Source: a virus. From it: 43,376 nucleotides of DNA. The stretch spans positions 1 through 43,376 of IMG/VR virus record IMGVR_UViG_3300024182_000011. One strand, 5' to 3'. Shown in pieces: positions 7,193 through 13,933 of this stretch. A program made the translations under genes and the position numbers. The notes below the pieces were generated by a model, which saw only the letters and a program-made list of their open reading frames with translations, ran no database searches and had not been told where the DNA came from. The number at the start of each line of letters is the position of its first letter. The stretch's first letter is position 1.

Positions 7193-7431
7193 GCTATTCC
7201 AGAATGATCTGGTCGTGTTCGCATGGTAAGACTCTCAAAGAGGATTGCCAGCAGTGCGAAACTATTTGGAGCCGCAGCTTTATGACCGCAGAACAACGCG
7301 GCATGGCAGACTTTTACAACGTCAATACGAAGGATGAATTGATTGCGGCGCAGGCGCACCACATAGAGAAATTGCAATCTCGTTTGCCGCCACGAATAGA
7401 CGAGCAACCGGGCAGAGTGAGGGAGGGATAA
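7189..7431 (+). CDS. small Cys-containing protein (80 aa)
   Basis: Start at ATG 7189 within an ATGA overlap. 80 residues with WSCSHGKTLKEDCQQCE near the N terminus, which could coordinate zinc (C, H, C, C), and a helical C-terminal half. No family recognised. Followed without gap by the gene at 7432. Confidence 0.6.
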   Translation: MSYSRMIWSCSHGKTLKEDCQQCETIWSRSFMTAEQRGMADFYNVNTKDELIAAQAHHIEKLQSRLPPRIDEQPGRVREG

Positions 7432-7890
7432 ATGACCGAATCAGCGATGAGAAAGCGGGCGCACGATCTACTCGTGCAACACGGAATATTATTTTATTCG
7501 TACGGCGTTATAGATGCCATGCTCATCCTATCCGCCGAAGTCGCCCAGGCCGAGCGCGAGCGGTGCGCGAAGGCGTGCGATCACTGGGCTACGCAGAATC
7601 ACGTCTATGTGAACGGCGCTATCCAATGCGCAAAGGATATACGATCAAACTTTCTTGGCAACGAAGCCATCGAACAACTGCCGCCTGTGAGCGCGGGGGA
7701 TGTGGTTAGCGTGCCGAGGGAGCCGACTGCGGGAATGTTGCAAGCAGCGTGGAACCTTACTGCGCCTGATTCTGCAAACGAGATTCCGGCCCCAGCGTTC
7801 GCTAGCGCGATGACTAAAGCCTACAAAGCCATGCTCGTCGCCTCGCAACTACCCGCGCCCCCTGTTGGCGGGAAGGATAAGTTGGGTTAG
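7432..7890 (+). CDS. phage protein with VPREPTAGM module (152 aa)
   Basis: 152 residues with ERERCAKACDHWA, a helix found in many phage early proteins, followed by the VPREPTAGMLQAAW module that I recognise as a widespread building block in phage proteins of unknown function. The gene starts one base after the previous stop, behind GAGGGA. Probably soluble. Such modules shuffle among early accessory genes, fitting the mosaic look of this segment. Confidence 0.7.
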   Translation: MTESAMRKRAHDLLVQHGILFYSYGVIDAMLILSAEVAQAERERCAKACDHWATQNHVYVNGAIQCAKDIRSNFLGNEAIEQLPPVSAGDVVSVPREPTAGMLQAAWNLTAPDSANEIPAPAFASAMTKAYKAMLVASQLPAPPVGGKDKLG

Positions 7891-7894
7891 CCAC

Positions 7895-8200
7895 ATGCAC
7901 GATTGCTCAATTTGTGGGTGCGCATGTTACTGTCATGGCGACATAGATGATTGTCAGGTCGAGACTGTCGATTACAGCTACATGCATTGCGATGGATGCG
8001 GCTGTTCGGATGATCCTGACGATGGCTTTCTCGATGAGCGCGACGATTGGATCATCCCGCCGGATAACTTAAGCTCATGCCTATTCCCATCCTCCTGCTG
8101 CATGCCGGGAGAGCACTCGCCAGATGAATGCCATACGCCGGAAATGCTAGAGGCTGCGTATGAAGAAGCGCGCATACCGAAACGATGGCCCGCTCCGTGA
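7895..8200 (+). CDS. cysteine-rich acidic protein (101 aa)
   Basis: Start at ATG 7895, four bases after the previous stop; an upstream TTG in frame is less likely. The protein begins with HDCSICGCACYCHGD and has a second cluster HCDGCGCSDDPDDG and a third SCCMPGEHSPDEC, altogether 14 Cys in 101 residues with many Asp/Glu. This suggests zinc or other metal binding or, less likely in the cytoplasm, disulphides. No family recognised. Confidence 0.65.
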   Translation: MHDCSICGCACYCHGDIDDCQVETVDYSYMHCDGCGCSDDPDDGFLDERDDWIIPPDNLSSCLFPSSCCMPGEHSPDECHTPEMLEAAYEEARIPKRWPAP

Positions 8201-8607
8201 CCACCAGCGCCATTATGACGCCAGACGAACTGGCGGAAGTTACTGAGGACATCCGGCGTTATGCGCGGTTGTCGGCAAGCATCGGCAAAGAGAATCTTAC
8301 GCAGGAAGAAGCGGCGCACCATTGCGGCCTATCTATACGACAGTTTCAGGCTGTTTCCGCCAGTTACGGCATCCGATGCATAAAATTCGGCGGGAAGTTA
8401 CTATACCGCCGCACCGATCTTCAAAGGGCAATTAACCTCGAATGGCAACGCTCAGAGCAATTGACGGCGCATGGATCATCGACTGGCGGGACTCCGCAGG
8501 CAGGCACCGTAAAACGCTTGGGCGCATCGACACGCTCCCGGAGCGCGAAGCGAAGCGAATCCTCAAGCAGCGAAACCTCGAACTCGCCGCAGGTTACAGC
8601 ATCCTGA
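8185..8607 (+). CDS. putative excisionase / HTH protein overlapping int (140 aa)
   Basis: The N-terminal ~85 residues carry a helix-turn-helix like that of excisionases and AlpA-type proteins (TQEEAAHHCGLSIRQFQAVSASYG, then a wing IKFGGKLLYRRTDL). Its place directly before the integrase supports a directionality-factor role. The last ~55 residues, Ser/Thr/Arg-rich and low in complexity, are encoded inside the integrase gene in another frame (overlap of 166 nt). ATG 8215 is an alternative start, with no clear ribosome-binding site for either. Recognition as Xis rests on context as much as on sequence. Confidence 0.6.
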   Translation: MARSVTTSAIMTPDELAEVTEDIRRYARLSASIGKENLTQEEAAHHCGLSIRQFQAVSASYGIRCIKFGGKLLYRRTDLQRAINLEWQRSEQLTAHGSSTGGTPQAGTVKRLGASTRSRSAKRSESSSSETSNSPQVTAS

Positions 8608-9485
8608 ACCCGCAAAGAGCCATCACGTTCGGACAATTCGTTATGGATTACCTTCAATGGCACGCCGCCGAGTTTCCATCAAGCCACTACCGCACGGCGC
8701 AGATCGTTAATCAACACTTGCTGCCGGAATTCGAATACCTTGCGCTGGACGCCTTCAACCCGCGTCAGGTCGATCAGTGGAAGCATCGCCGTATGACGCC
8801 GCGCGAGGATCGGCCCAAGTCAGAGACCGTCGCCAAGGAACTTCGAACGCTCAAGGCGATACTTTCGAAAGCCGTGGAATGGAAGTCCATCAGGGAGCAC
8901 CCGATACCGCACGTTTCCGCCCCGCTGTCGCTGGATTCGAAGCCGCCCAGGTTCTTCACAAAGACCGAACTGGACGCGATCTACGCCGCCTGCAAGCTGG
9001 AAGTGAACGCAGGGGAAGGCCCGCAGCCGAACCCGTTGCACGCTTCAATATGGCGACTGTTCGCAAATACCGGGATGCGCCGTGGGGAAGGCCAGATGCT
9101 CAAACGGGCATGGATTGGGCAGGAAGCCATGAAGATACTCAGCACCGACGAGGAACGAACCAAGTCAGGTAAATGGCGGGAGATTCCCCTTACCAATGGG
9201 GCTAGGCGCGCGCTGGAAGAGCTGCCGCGCAAAGGGGCGCTTGTGATACCGCCGATGGCTCCTGCATCGCTGTCACGGGCCTGTATCAAAGATATACGCC
9301 GCGCTGAACTGGACGGCAGCCTGCATACCCTGCGCCACACCTACATCTCGCACATGGTTATGGCCGGTGTGCCACTTCGAACGGTTCAGAAGCTGGCCGG
9401 ACACTCGACCGTGGCGGTCACAGAGCGTTACTCCCACTTGGACCCCAAACACTTGCACGACGCGGGCCGCGCGATCAGCCTATGA
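8442..9485 (+). CDS. int: tyrosine-recombinase integrase (347 aa)
   Basis: Catalyses site-specific recombination between phage attP and the host attB in a tRNA-Glu gene. An N-terminal arm-binding region (residues ~1-60) and a core-binding SAM-like domain (~62-155) precede the catalytic domain. The catalytic residues are visible: Arg213 (TGMRRGE), Lys244, His295-x-x-Arg298 (HTLRH), His321 (LAGH) and the nucleophile Tyr330 (ERYSHL). Length and domain order are typical of phage integrases. The start at ATG 8442 lies inside the upstream putative xis frame. attP begins one base after its stop, so gene and site form a compact integration module. Confidence 0.95.
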   Translation: MATLRAIDGAWIIDWRDSAGRHRKTLGRIDTLPEREAKRILKQRNLELAAGYSILNPQRAITFGQFVMDYLQWHAAEFPSSHYRTAQIVNQHLLPEFEYLALDAFNPRQVDQWKHRRMTPREDRPKSETVAKELRTLKAILSKAVEWKSIREHPIPHVSAPLSLDSKPPRFFTKTELDAIYAACKLEVNAGEGPQPNPLHASIWRLFANTGMRRGEGQMLKRAWIGQEAMKILSTDEERTKSGKWREIPLTNGARRALEELPRKGALVIPPMAPASLSRACIKDIRRAELDGSLHTLRHTYISHMVMAGVPLRTVQKLAGHSTVAVTERYSHLDPKHLHDAGRAISL

Positions 9486-9516
9486 CTGCCCAAATCCTGC
9501 CCACTTCTGCCCAAAA
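9486..9516. repeat. attP left arm: three CTGCCCA direct repeats
   Basis: CTGCCCAAAT (9486-9495), CTGCCCACTT (9497-9506) and CTGCCCAAAA (9507-9516) are spaced 10-11 bp, one helical turn. Two further copies lie on the other side of the core (9651-9671). This is the arrangement expected of arm-type integrase binding sites. Confidence 0.7.
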
Positions 9517-9527
9517 ATCCCGTACTG

Positions 9528-9557
9528 TATGCGCCCGTATGCGCCTCTATGCGTGCA
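9528..9557. repeat. three 10-bp direct repeats (TATGCGCC-type) in attP
   Basis: TATGCGCCCG, TATGCGCCTC and TATGCGTGCA follow each other with exact 10-bp phasing between the left arm sites and the core. They differ from the CTGCCCA repeats and could bind the excisionase or a bending protein; this is inferred from position and phasing. Confidence 0.6.
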
Positions 9558-9574
9558 ATTTACCTATGAAACTG

Positions 9575-9622
9575 TGGCGTCCCCACGGGGATTCGAACCC
9601 CGGTTACCGCCGTGAAAGGGCG
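9575..9622 (-). other. attP core: 3' half of tRNA-Glu(TTC)
   Basis: Read on the minus strand, 9622-9575 gives an anticodon arm with loop CTTTCAC (anticodon TTC), variable loop, T-arm CGGGG-TTCGAAT-CCCCG, acceptor strand TGGGGAC, discriminator G and encoded CCA, as in bacterial tRNA-Glu. Upstream of the anticodon stem the tRNA identity stops, so it is not a functional gene here. Integration at the host tRNA would restore an intact tRNA. The crossover probably lies in the anticodon-stem or T-arm region. Confidence 0.88.
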
Positions 9623-9650
9623 CATGTTCAAGGGGCTACAGCACTAGTTC

Positions 9651-9671
9651 CTGCCCATTTCCTGCCCAAAT
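9651..9671. repeat. attP right arm: two CTGCCCA direct repeats
   Basis: CTGCCCATTT (9651-9660) and CTGCCCAAAT (9662-9671), 11 bp apart; the second is identical to the first left-arm repeat at 9486-9495. Together with the left-arm group they bracket the tRNA-Glu core, marking out an attP of about 186 bp. Confidence 0.7.
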
Positions 9672-9751
9672 TTCGCAGGAATCACCTGAATTTTACACCG
9701 CCGCACATCCTGTGCGCGGCGTCCGTACGTCCATAACCCAAGGAGAACAGC
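9672..9751 (+). other. gap after attP with a GC-rich hairpin
   Basis: An inverted repeat GCACA-TCC-TGTGC flanked by CGCC/GGCG (9699-9721) can form a strong hairpin with a small bulge, but no T-run follows. It ends with the AAGGAG ribosome-binding site of the next gene. It could be a weak terminator after int or an mRNA stabiliser. Confidence 0.4.
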
Positions 9752-10096
9752 ATGAACATGGATCAAATTGCCCGCGTTTGTCACGAAGTGAACCGCGCCT
9801 ACTGTCAGGCGCTTGGCGATAACAGTCAACCAACGTGGGAGGAAGCGCCGGAATGGCAGCGCGCATCGGCTCGCATGGGCGTAGACCTTCACTTGATGGG
9901 CGACTTCGGCCCCGAAGCCTCGCACATTAGCTGGATGCAACAAAAGGTTGATGAAGGCTGGAAGTATGGGCCGGTCAAGAATCCCGACGCCAAAGAGCAT
10001 CCATGCATCGTGCCGTTTGCGGAACTGCCGCGCGAGCAACAGGCGAAGGACTTCATCTTCCGTGCCGTTGTCCATGCGCTGAAAGGTCAATCATGA
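9752..10096 (+). CDS. RyR-domain protein (114 aa)
   Basis: 114 residues matching the RyR (ryanodine-receptor-type) domain as seen in phages and bacteria: ARVCHEVNRAYCQALGD, WKYGPVKNPDAKEHPC and DFIFRAVVHALKG. In bacteria this small helical domain appears as a stand-alone protein of unclear function; binding of a nucleotide-like ligand has been proposed for relatives. Strong ribosome-binding site AAGGAGAAC. Its place just beyond attP makes it a typical cargo gene that could be expressed in the lysogen. Overlaps the next ATG (ATGA). Confidence 0.8.
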   Translation: MNMDQIARVCHEVNRAYCQALGDNSQPTWEEAPEWQRASARMGVDLHLMGDFGPEASHISWMQQKVDEGWKYGPVKNPDAKEHPCIVPFAELPREQQAKDFIFRAVVHALKGQS

Positions 10097-10545
10097 AACC
10101 CACGCACCGCATAGCAATAATCTCAACCGTAGGCATAGTGTCAGCCTGCGCAGCGTTCGGCACGCCGCACGACGATTTCGTAAACCGCATGTATGACTGC
10201 GCGAATAAGAACAAGTGCATGAATTTTTGGCTGGACGAAGTTATGGCCGATGCGCCCAAGGCGTTAAACGGAGATCGTATCTACATTATTCCGATCAAAC
10301 CGGGCGACAAGGTTCCCATGCCACAGGGCGGCTTTGTCGGTGAAGGCGCGACTACCCTGTTAAGCAACTGGATAATTATCAGAGCGCAACCAAGCGCCGC
10401 CAGAATGATCGCCGTGCTGGAGGATGAGATTAGCCACCAAAAAGGCAAGCGCCACGAAAACGACACTCGCGGCATAGTGGTAGATGAACGCGCCGCAGCT
10501 TGGGCTAGTCAACGCGAGCGGGCGCTTAGTCGGGGGATGCCGTGA
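10093..10545 (+). CDS. predicted lipoprotein / exported protein (150 aa)
   Basis: Start at ATG 10093, overlapping the RyR-gene stop. A signal sequence (residues ~1-20) has a basic start, a hydrophobic core (IAIISTVGIV) and a lipobox-like VSAC, so the mature protein would be lipid-anchored at Cys. The mature part contains an acidic-Asn-rich segment and a helix with EISHQKGKRHEND. No domain recognised. Accessory exported proteins next to int often alter the lysogen surface; this is inference. Confidence 0.65.
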   Translation: MKPTHRIAIISTVGIVSACAAFGTPHDDFVNRMYDCANKNKCMNFWLDEVMADAPKALNGDRIYIIPIKPGDKVPMPQGGFVGEGATTLLSNWIIIRAQPSAARMIAVLEDEISHQKGKRHENDTRGIVVDERAAAWASQRERALSRGMP

Positions 10546-10781
10546 GAACAGAGTGCTGCCGTCCGGTGCCGGGAAGTATGCGGTGCGTCGATTGCCCGTA
10601 TACCGTGCCGTCATGCACGCACGAAGCGGCTCCGGTTTCGTTCGACAGCGCGGCAGCGCAATCTATGGATTCTTATGCTGTGCGTAAGCACTTCCCGCGC
10701 TTCAACGGCTATTGCCCTACGTGCGGCGTGCAACTTATCCGGTATGCGTCAATGGAGCACTGCGTTGCAGGTGATTGGTAA
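10542..10781 (+). CDS. putative zinc-binding small protein (79 aa, GTG start)
   Basis: GTG start at 10542 overlapping the previous stop (GTGA). 79 residues with three cysteine pairs: ECC...CVDC, SCTH and YCPTCG. The last resembles one half of a zinc ribbon. No further family assignment. A possible extended -10 promoter (TGCTATGCT, 10797-10805) follows the gene and may serve the next one. Confidence 0.6.
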   Translation: MRTECCRPVPGSMRCVDCPYTVPSCTHEAAPVSFDSAAAQSMDSYAVRKHFPRFNGYCPTCGVQLIRYASMEHCVAGDW

Positions 10782-10819
10782 CGCACCCCGCTCTAGTGCT
10801 ATGCTTATAAGGTGATTAG

Positions 10820-11050
10820 ATGAACCGAAGAAAACGCTCAACAATGACTGAAGCGGATTGCCTTGAAGCGTTGCGCGCTTTTTCGGGTAAGGTAAGGCGG
10901 CATGCAGAAACATCGGCTAGTGCGTTCCATGAGGAATTACCTAGAGAACGGCTGACCGTGGCATTTGAAATAGAAGGTAACTTTGGTGATGGCGATGACT
11001 TATTCGAGGCAATCCGTGTAATGAGTGGTAGAAAGTTGCCTGCGTTATGA
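10820..11050 (+). CDS. hypothetical protein (76 aa)
   Basis: 76 residues beginning with a basic segment (NRRKRSTM), then a helical part (DCLEALRAFSGKVRRHAE) and an acidic beta-like stretch (LTVAFEIEGNFGDGDD). No family recognised. AAGGTG lies 5 nt before the ATG. The preceding 38-nt gap holds a possible promoter. Confidence 0.6.
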   Translation: MNRRKRSTMTEADCLEALRAFSGKVRRHAETSASAFHEELPRERLTVAFEIEGNFGDGDDLFEAIRVMSGRKLPAL

Positions 11051-11075
11051 CCACCCGCCGCTCATTCCTGACTTT

Positions 11076-11306
11076 ATGAGAGAATGCAAAGACTGTTTTT
11101 ACAAAGCTAAAAGCGCTGCTACTGGCGACATTTATTGCGCGTCTCCAGATCGTAAGCAGATTTTTCTTGAGCACGAACGCGCAAAATCTAAGCACTCAGG
11201 ATGCAGGCCAGAAGGTAGGAATTGGAGGCCAAACATTCCCCTGAAAAACAAAGCGCGACGGCTTGGAGTAGATATACCAATATTCATTACTACCCCTACG
11301 CCGTAG
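11076..11306 (+). CDS. Cys-containing phage protein (76 aa)
   Basis: I favour ATG 11076; an in-frame GTG at 11025 overlapping the previous gene is an alternative. The pattern CKDCFY...YCAS...KHSGCRPEGRNWRPN, with four spaced cysteines and a C-terminal C-x-P-E-G-R-x-W, recurs in small phage proteins and suggests a single zinc site. No function known. No good ribosome-binding site precedes either start, so the start is uncertain. Confidence 0.55.
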   Translation: MRECKDCFYKAKSAATGDIYCASPDRKQIFLEHERAKSKHSGCRPEGRNWRPNIPLKNKARRLGVDIPIFITTPTP

Positions 11307-11362
11307 TGCTGTCTGCGCCGGGACTATTGAGGATGTGCGGGAGTTGGTGAAGGAGTGAGACT

Positions 11363-11707
11363 ATGAGATACGAACTAATGCAGCCTTTAGTATTGTTCTT
11401 CAAGGGACTCATGGCGCGTCCGGTAGCAAGGGATAGCGTCATGTTAAGGCACGACTTCTTGCAGATAAAAGAAGGAAGAATTGCCATGTGCGATATTAAC
11501 GCCCCGCTATATCGCAACTGCCTAATAACTGACTCAAAAATAGATATCAGCGGCGATTGCTACGGGTGCTTTTCCTCGGTCAGCTTCCTTAGATGCCAAT
11601 TATTTTTAACGCCGCACAACATGAAACCGTTTACGAATTGCCTGTTTGTAGAATGCAAAATGAATGACGAGCCAGTCGATAAAGACGGCAAAGTAATAAC
11701 GGAGTGA
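11363..11707 (+). CDS. hypothetical protein with short Cys/Asn repeats (114 aa)
   Basis: 114 residues. Phrases such as YRNCLITDSKIDISGDC, SFLRCQLF and FTNCLFVECKM give a repeating 'xxCxF' pattern, suggestive of a small right-handed beta-helix of the pentapeptide-like or pectate-lyase-like kind, but too short to be certain. A good AAGGAG site precedes the ATG. Its stop overlaps a GTG, but the better start of the next gene is ATG 11710. Confidence 0.6.
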   Translation: MRYELMQPLVLFFKGLMARPVARDSVMLRHDFLQIKEGRIAMCDINAPLYRNCLITDSKIDISGDCYGCFSSVSFLRCQLFLTPHNMKPFTNCLFVECKMNDEPVDKDGKVITE

Positions 11708-11709
11708 CT

Positions 11710-12120
11710 ATGATTACCCGCAGAGGACTTTTAGCAGCCTGTATCGCAACGTTCGCAGCACCGGCTATCGTTCGGGCTGGATCGCTTATGGCTTTGAGTG
11801 TGCCGAAGCTGGTTCTGTGGGGCGATGGTGTTCACGATGATACTGCCGCATTAAAGGGATTGATCGGCGGCGTCGATGTGCGGAAGCCAAACGGCGAAAG
11901 ATTTTTATACGTAGACGGCGTAGCTCAAATCGGTAGCGGAAATTTTCTCGTGAAGGACACGCTGTATATGGACAACAGCAAGGCGTGTTTTCTCGGCAGC
12001 ACATTTAACTTCAGAGAAATGCCTGTAGATAGCTATGGCATTGTTCTTATGAATCCTTGGCCTGAAGATAAACCGCCTTTCCGACATGCCAGCGTTTCTT
12101 TAGCTACCGCGAAGTGGTAG
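11710..12120 (+). CDS. Tat-signal protein with pectate-lyase-like N-terminal motif (136 aa)
   Basis: Start at ATG 11710, 6 nt after GGAG. A twin-arginine signal (TRRGLLAACIATFAAPAIVRA, residues 3 to ~23) directs export of a folded protein. The mature part contains LWGDGVHDDTAALKGLI, the N-terminal signature of pectate-lyase-superfamily beta-helix proteins, but at 136 residues the helix itself is nearly missing. It ends tail-to-tail with the endolysin gene, overlapping it by 17 nt. It may be a small phage-carried periplasmic protein or a truncated polysaccharide-binding/degrading protein. Confidence 0.65.
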   Translation: MITRRGLLAACIATFAAPAIVRAGSLMALSVPKLVLWGDGVHDDTAALKGLIGGVDVRKPNGERFLYVDGVAQIGSGNFLVKDTLYMDNSKACFLGSTFNFREMPVDSYGIVLMNPWPEDKPPFRHASVSLATAKW

Positions 12121-12634
12121 AACTCCCCGCCACGACATCGGAAAAGTCAGCAGGCCAAGCAATATCAGTAGGCCACTGACCTGTAGCGATCATGTTGCAG
12201 ATACGATTACAGCGGACCGGCCCGACATCGTTTGCCCACATTGAGTTTTTAAAGCCGATAGCCGCTCTGGTGTAATCCTTAATGGCGAAGGCTGCGAGCG
12301 TGTTTTTGAAGGTGGACAGCCCTTTATCTACACCGTTACCCCATCCCATATTAAACATGAGATTCGCAATGGTATTCTGGCGAACATCGTCCATGCCATG
12401 CCACCACGGACAGTGATGATTCAGGTCTGAAATGGCACCCTGTATATCAGTTTTGAACCATCGCGAGCGTACGTCAGCAGGGACTAAAACTCCTATCCTG
12501 TCAAATCCAGGCTCAGGGTGAGCTATCAGATTATGGCCCACCCCCCCGGTTAATATTCCCTTGGTATCGAGGTACGTGCGTGTCGGTGCGCCTTCCTCTA
12601 TAGCAAGCTGGATTTCTAGGCGCTGGAGGTTCAA
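12104..12634 (-). CDS. GH24 lysozyme-like endolysin (176 aa)
   Basis: Muramidase of the T4-lysozyme family that cleaves the MurNAc-GlcNAc bond. The catalytic triad aligns with T4 lysozyme: Glu14, Asp23 and Thr29 in EEGAPTRTYLD...LTGGVGH. No signal peptide or SAR segment is present, so release would depend on a holin. It is the last gene of the long minus-strand lytic operon and overlaps the convergent Tat-signal gene. A run of seven G codes for the GGV of the active-site loop. Confidence 0.9.
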   Translation of the reverse strand: MNLQRLEIQLAIEEGAPTRTYLDTKGILTGGVGHNLIAHPEPGFDRIGVLVPADVRSRWFKTDIQGAISDLNHHCPWWHGMDDVRQNTIANLMFNMGWGNGVDKGLSTFKNTLAAFAIKDYTRAAIGFKNSMWANDVGPVRCNRICNMIATGQWPTDIAWPADFSDVVAGSSTTSR

Positions 12635-12637
12635 GGC

Positions 12638-12841
12638 TTAGTCCGCGTGCAACTGATTTCGCAAGGCCATAATGCGGTTGTTCAGGTCATTCCATTCGGC
12701 CACGGTCGGGTCTCTCTTGTCCTTTTGCATGGACTCAAGGGCTTTTGTGCCGTCAGTGACGAGTGAGCTTATGTCTTTACCGGCCTGAACCAAAGCAGGT
12801 AGCGCGGACATCAGTTGTATTGCATAGGCTAGGGCAGGCAT
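12638..12841 (-). CDS. small lysis-region protein (67 aa)
   Basis: 67 residues: a hydrophobic N-terminal stretch (ALAYAIQLMSALPALVQAG), then a helical, polar C-terminal part. It could be a weak membrane-associated protein. It starts in overlap with the upstream lipoprotein gene's stop and ends 3 nt before the endolysin gene. No family recognised; position suggests a lysis or peptidoglycan-related role. Confidence 0.65.
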   Translation of the reverse strand: MPALAYAIQLMSALPALVQAGKDISSLVTDGTKALESMQKDKRDPTVAEWNDLNNRIMALRNQLHAD

Positions 12842-13185
12842 TATTTGCTCCCAATAGTTGAGGTTATGGAAAGAAAAGCCGCCAGAGCCGACTTTGCCGA
12901 GGCTACAGCGGTTGCCAGAATGTCCGCTCCGAAACCAGGGCTACGGACGGCGCTCTCTGCCGCGTCAAGGGCCGCTGCTGCTACGTCGTCGGCCTTTTTG
13001 AGTTGAGATATCACCGCCTTGTCCGAGCACGGCTGCGGGGCTTTGGTGCAATCTGGAAGGTGTTTATAGGCTACGGCTGCGGTCAGGGCTACGGAGTATG
13101 CAGACTTCGCTTGGAACACGCTTTGACTTGGCGACTCAGGAGTTGCGCATCCGGCTAGTAGAACTAGGATTGCTAGGTATTTCAT
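12841..13185 (-). CDS. lipoprotein of the lysis cassette (114 aa)
   Basis: A lipoprotein signal: MKYLAILVLLAGC, with lipobox LLAG-Cys13. The mature 102 residues are Ala/Ser-rich and helical, with one Cys pair (DCTKAPQPCSDK). An outer-membrane lipoprotein in a lysis cassette would fit an outer-membrane spanin, but it is longer and more helical than typical Rz1 proteins. Good ribosome-binding site AAAGGAACC. Confidence 0.7.
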   Translation of the reverse strand: MKYLAILVLLAGCATPESPSQSVFQAKSAYSVALTAAVAYKHLPDCTKAPQPCSDKAVISQLKKADDVAAAALDAAESAVRSPGFGADILATAVASAKSALAAFLSITSTIGSK

Positions 13186-13306
13186 GTGGTTCCTTTCGTT
13201 GTGGTAAGATTTAATTGCTCACCCCTCTCGGGCCGGTAGAGTTAGAGGGTCAGCCCAAACACTGCGTAGACTCGTCATAGTTTGGGTGGTAGACGAGGCA
13301 TGCCGG
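13186..13306 (-). other. gap with two inverted repeats
   Basis: No credible gene. Two inverted repeats are seen: CCCTCT/AGAGGG (13223-13228 with 13244-13249) and CCCAAAC/GTTTGGG (13254-13260 with 13280-13286). Neither is followed by a U-tract on the coding strand, so simple intrinsic termination is unlikely; an mRNA structure between holin and lipoprotein genes is possible. Confidence 0.4.
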
Positions 13307-13765
13307 TCAACCCTTCCCCTCCGTCTTGCCCGTGGCTTCCGCAGCAGGGATAACTCCATCGTGTGCTGCGGCTAGGTCGGGCGTTACTTGGGGCGGCACA
13401 TTCCGCGCTAAGTCCGGCGCAGATTTCGCAATATCGCCCATAGTCTGTGTCTGATCTTGGCTTTGCTTGCTTGAGCCTAGCCAGTAGCCCACGGCCAGCA
13501 GCGTTAAATTGATGATGGTTTGCAGCATCATTGAGCGTTCGGATTGATCGTTATTCCAGAACACCTGAACCGCCGTAAGCCCGAACTGAATCAGCAGGCA
13601 ATAAGTAACGGTGCGCTGTGTGGAGAACTTTTCTTGATCGACGGCAAACTCATGCTTTCCGCCAATGCAATCATCCTTACGCTTTTTCCTGCGCAGATTG
13701 GTTATGAACGCCGCGACTAATAGGCCGAATGAAAAGCAGAAAATCTCTCGCCAGTATTCGGCCAT
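13307..13765 (-). CDS. putative holin (152 aa, three membrane segments)
   Basis: Three hydrophobic segments: residues ~8-22 (IFCFSFGLLVAAFIT), ~53-70 (TVTYCLLIQFGLTAVQVF) and ~80-97 (LQTIINLTLLAVGYWLGS), followed by a polar tail. Three segments and a location two genes before the endolysin match a class-I-like holin, which permeabilises the inner membrane at lysis time. The sequence matches no holin family that I can name with confidence, so the assignment rests on topology and context. Confidence 0.6.
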   Translation of the reverse strand: MAEYWREIFCFSFGLLVAAFITNLRRKKRKDDCIGGKHEFAVDQEKFSTQRTVTYCLLIQFGLTAVQVFWNNDQSERSMMLQTIINLTLLAVGYWLGSSKQSQDQTQTMGDIAKSAPDLARNVPPQVTPDLAAAHDGVIPAAEATGKTEGKG

Positions 13766-13769
13766 GACT

Positions 13770-13904
13770 CTAGAACTTGCCCCAAATGGTAGAAAGCGCC
13801 CAAAAGAACAAACCTAGCCATCCGATGCTAACGGGTCCGGTCGGCACATTGAACGATGCAAGCAACAGCAAAATACAGGCTACGATTACGAGTGCGAGTA
13901 CCAT
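13770..13904 (-). CDS. 44-aa membrane protein of the lysis cassette
   Basis: A short gene with AAAGGA 7 nt before the ATG. Hydrophobic nearly throughout: an N-terminal segment (LALVIVACILLLLASFNV), a short loop (PTGPVSIG) and a second segment (WLGLFFWALSTIWG). It lies between the coiled-coil membrane protein and the putative holin with no room to spare. It may be a second holin or pinholin-like or antiholin partner; sequence alone cannot decide. Confidence 0.7.
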   Translation of the reverse strand: MVLALVIVACILLLLASFNVPTGPVSIGWLGLFFWALSTIWGKF

Positions 13905-13933
13905 TGTGATTCCTTTACGTTGTTTCCCTGAAG

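Noticed and set aside
9575-9622. Functional tRNA-Glu gene
   Set aside because: Only the anticodon arm, T-arm and acceptor 3' strand are present; the D-arm and 5' acceptor strand are missing.
9482-9736. 84-codon + strand frame over attP
   Set aside because: It reads through the tRNA-Glu fragment (product contains HGDSNPGYRR, a well-known false translation of tRNA genes).
13223-13286. Rho-independent terminator in the holin-lipoprotein gap
   Set aside because: Inverted repeats have large loops and no U-tract.
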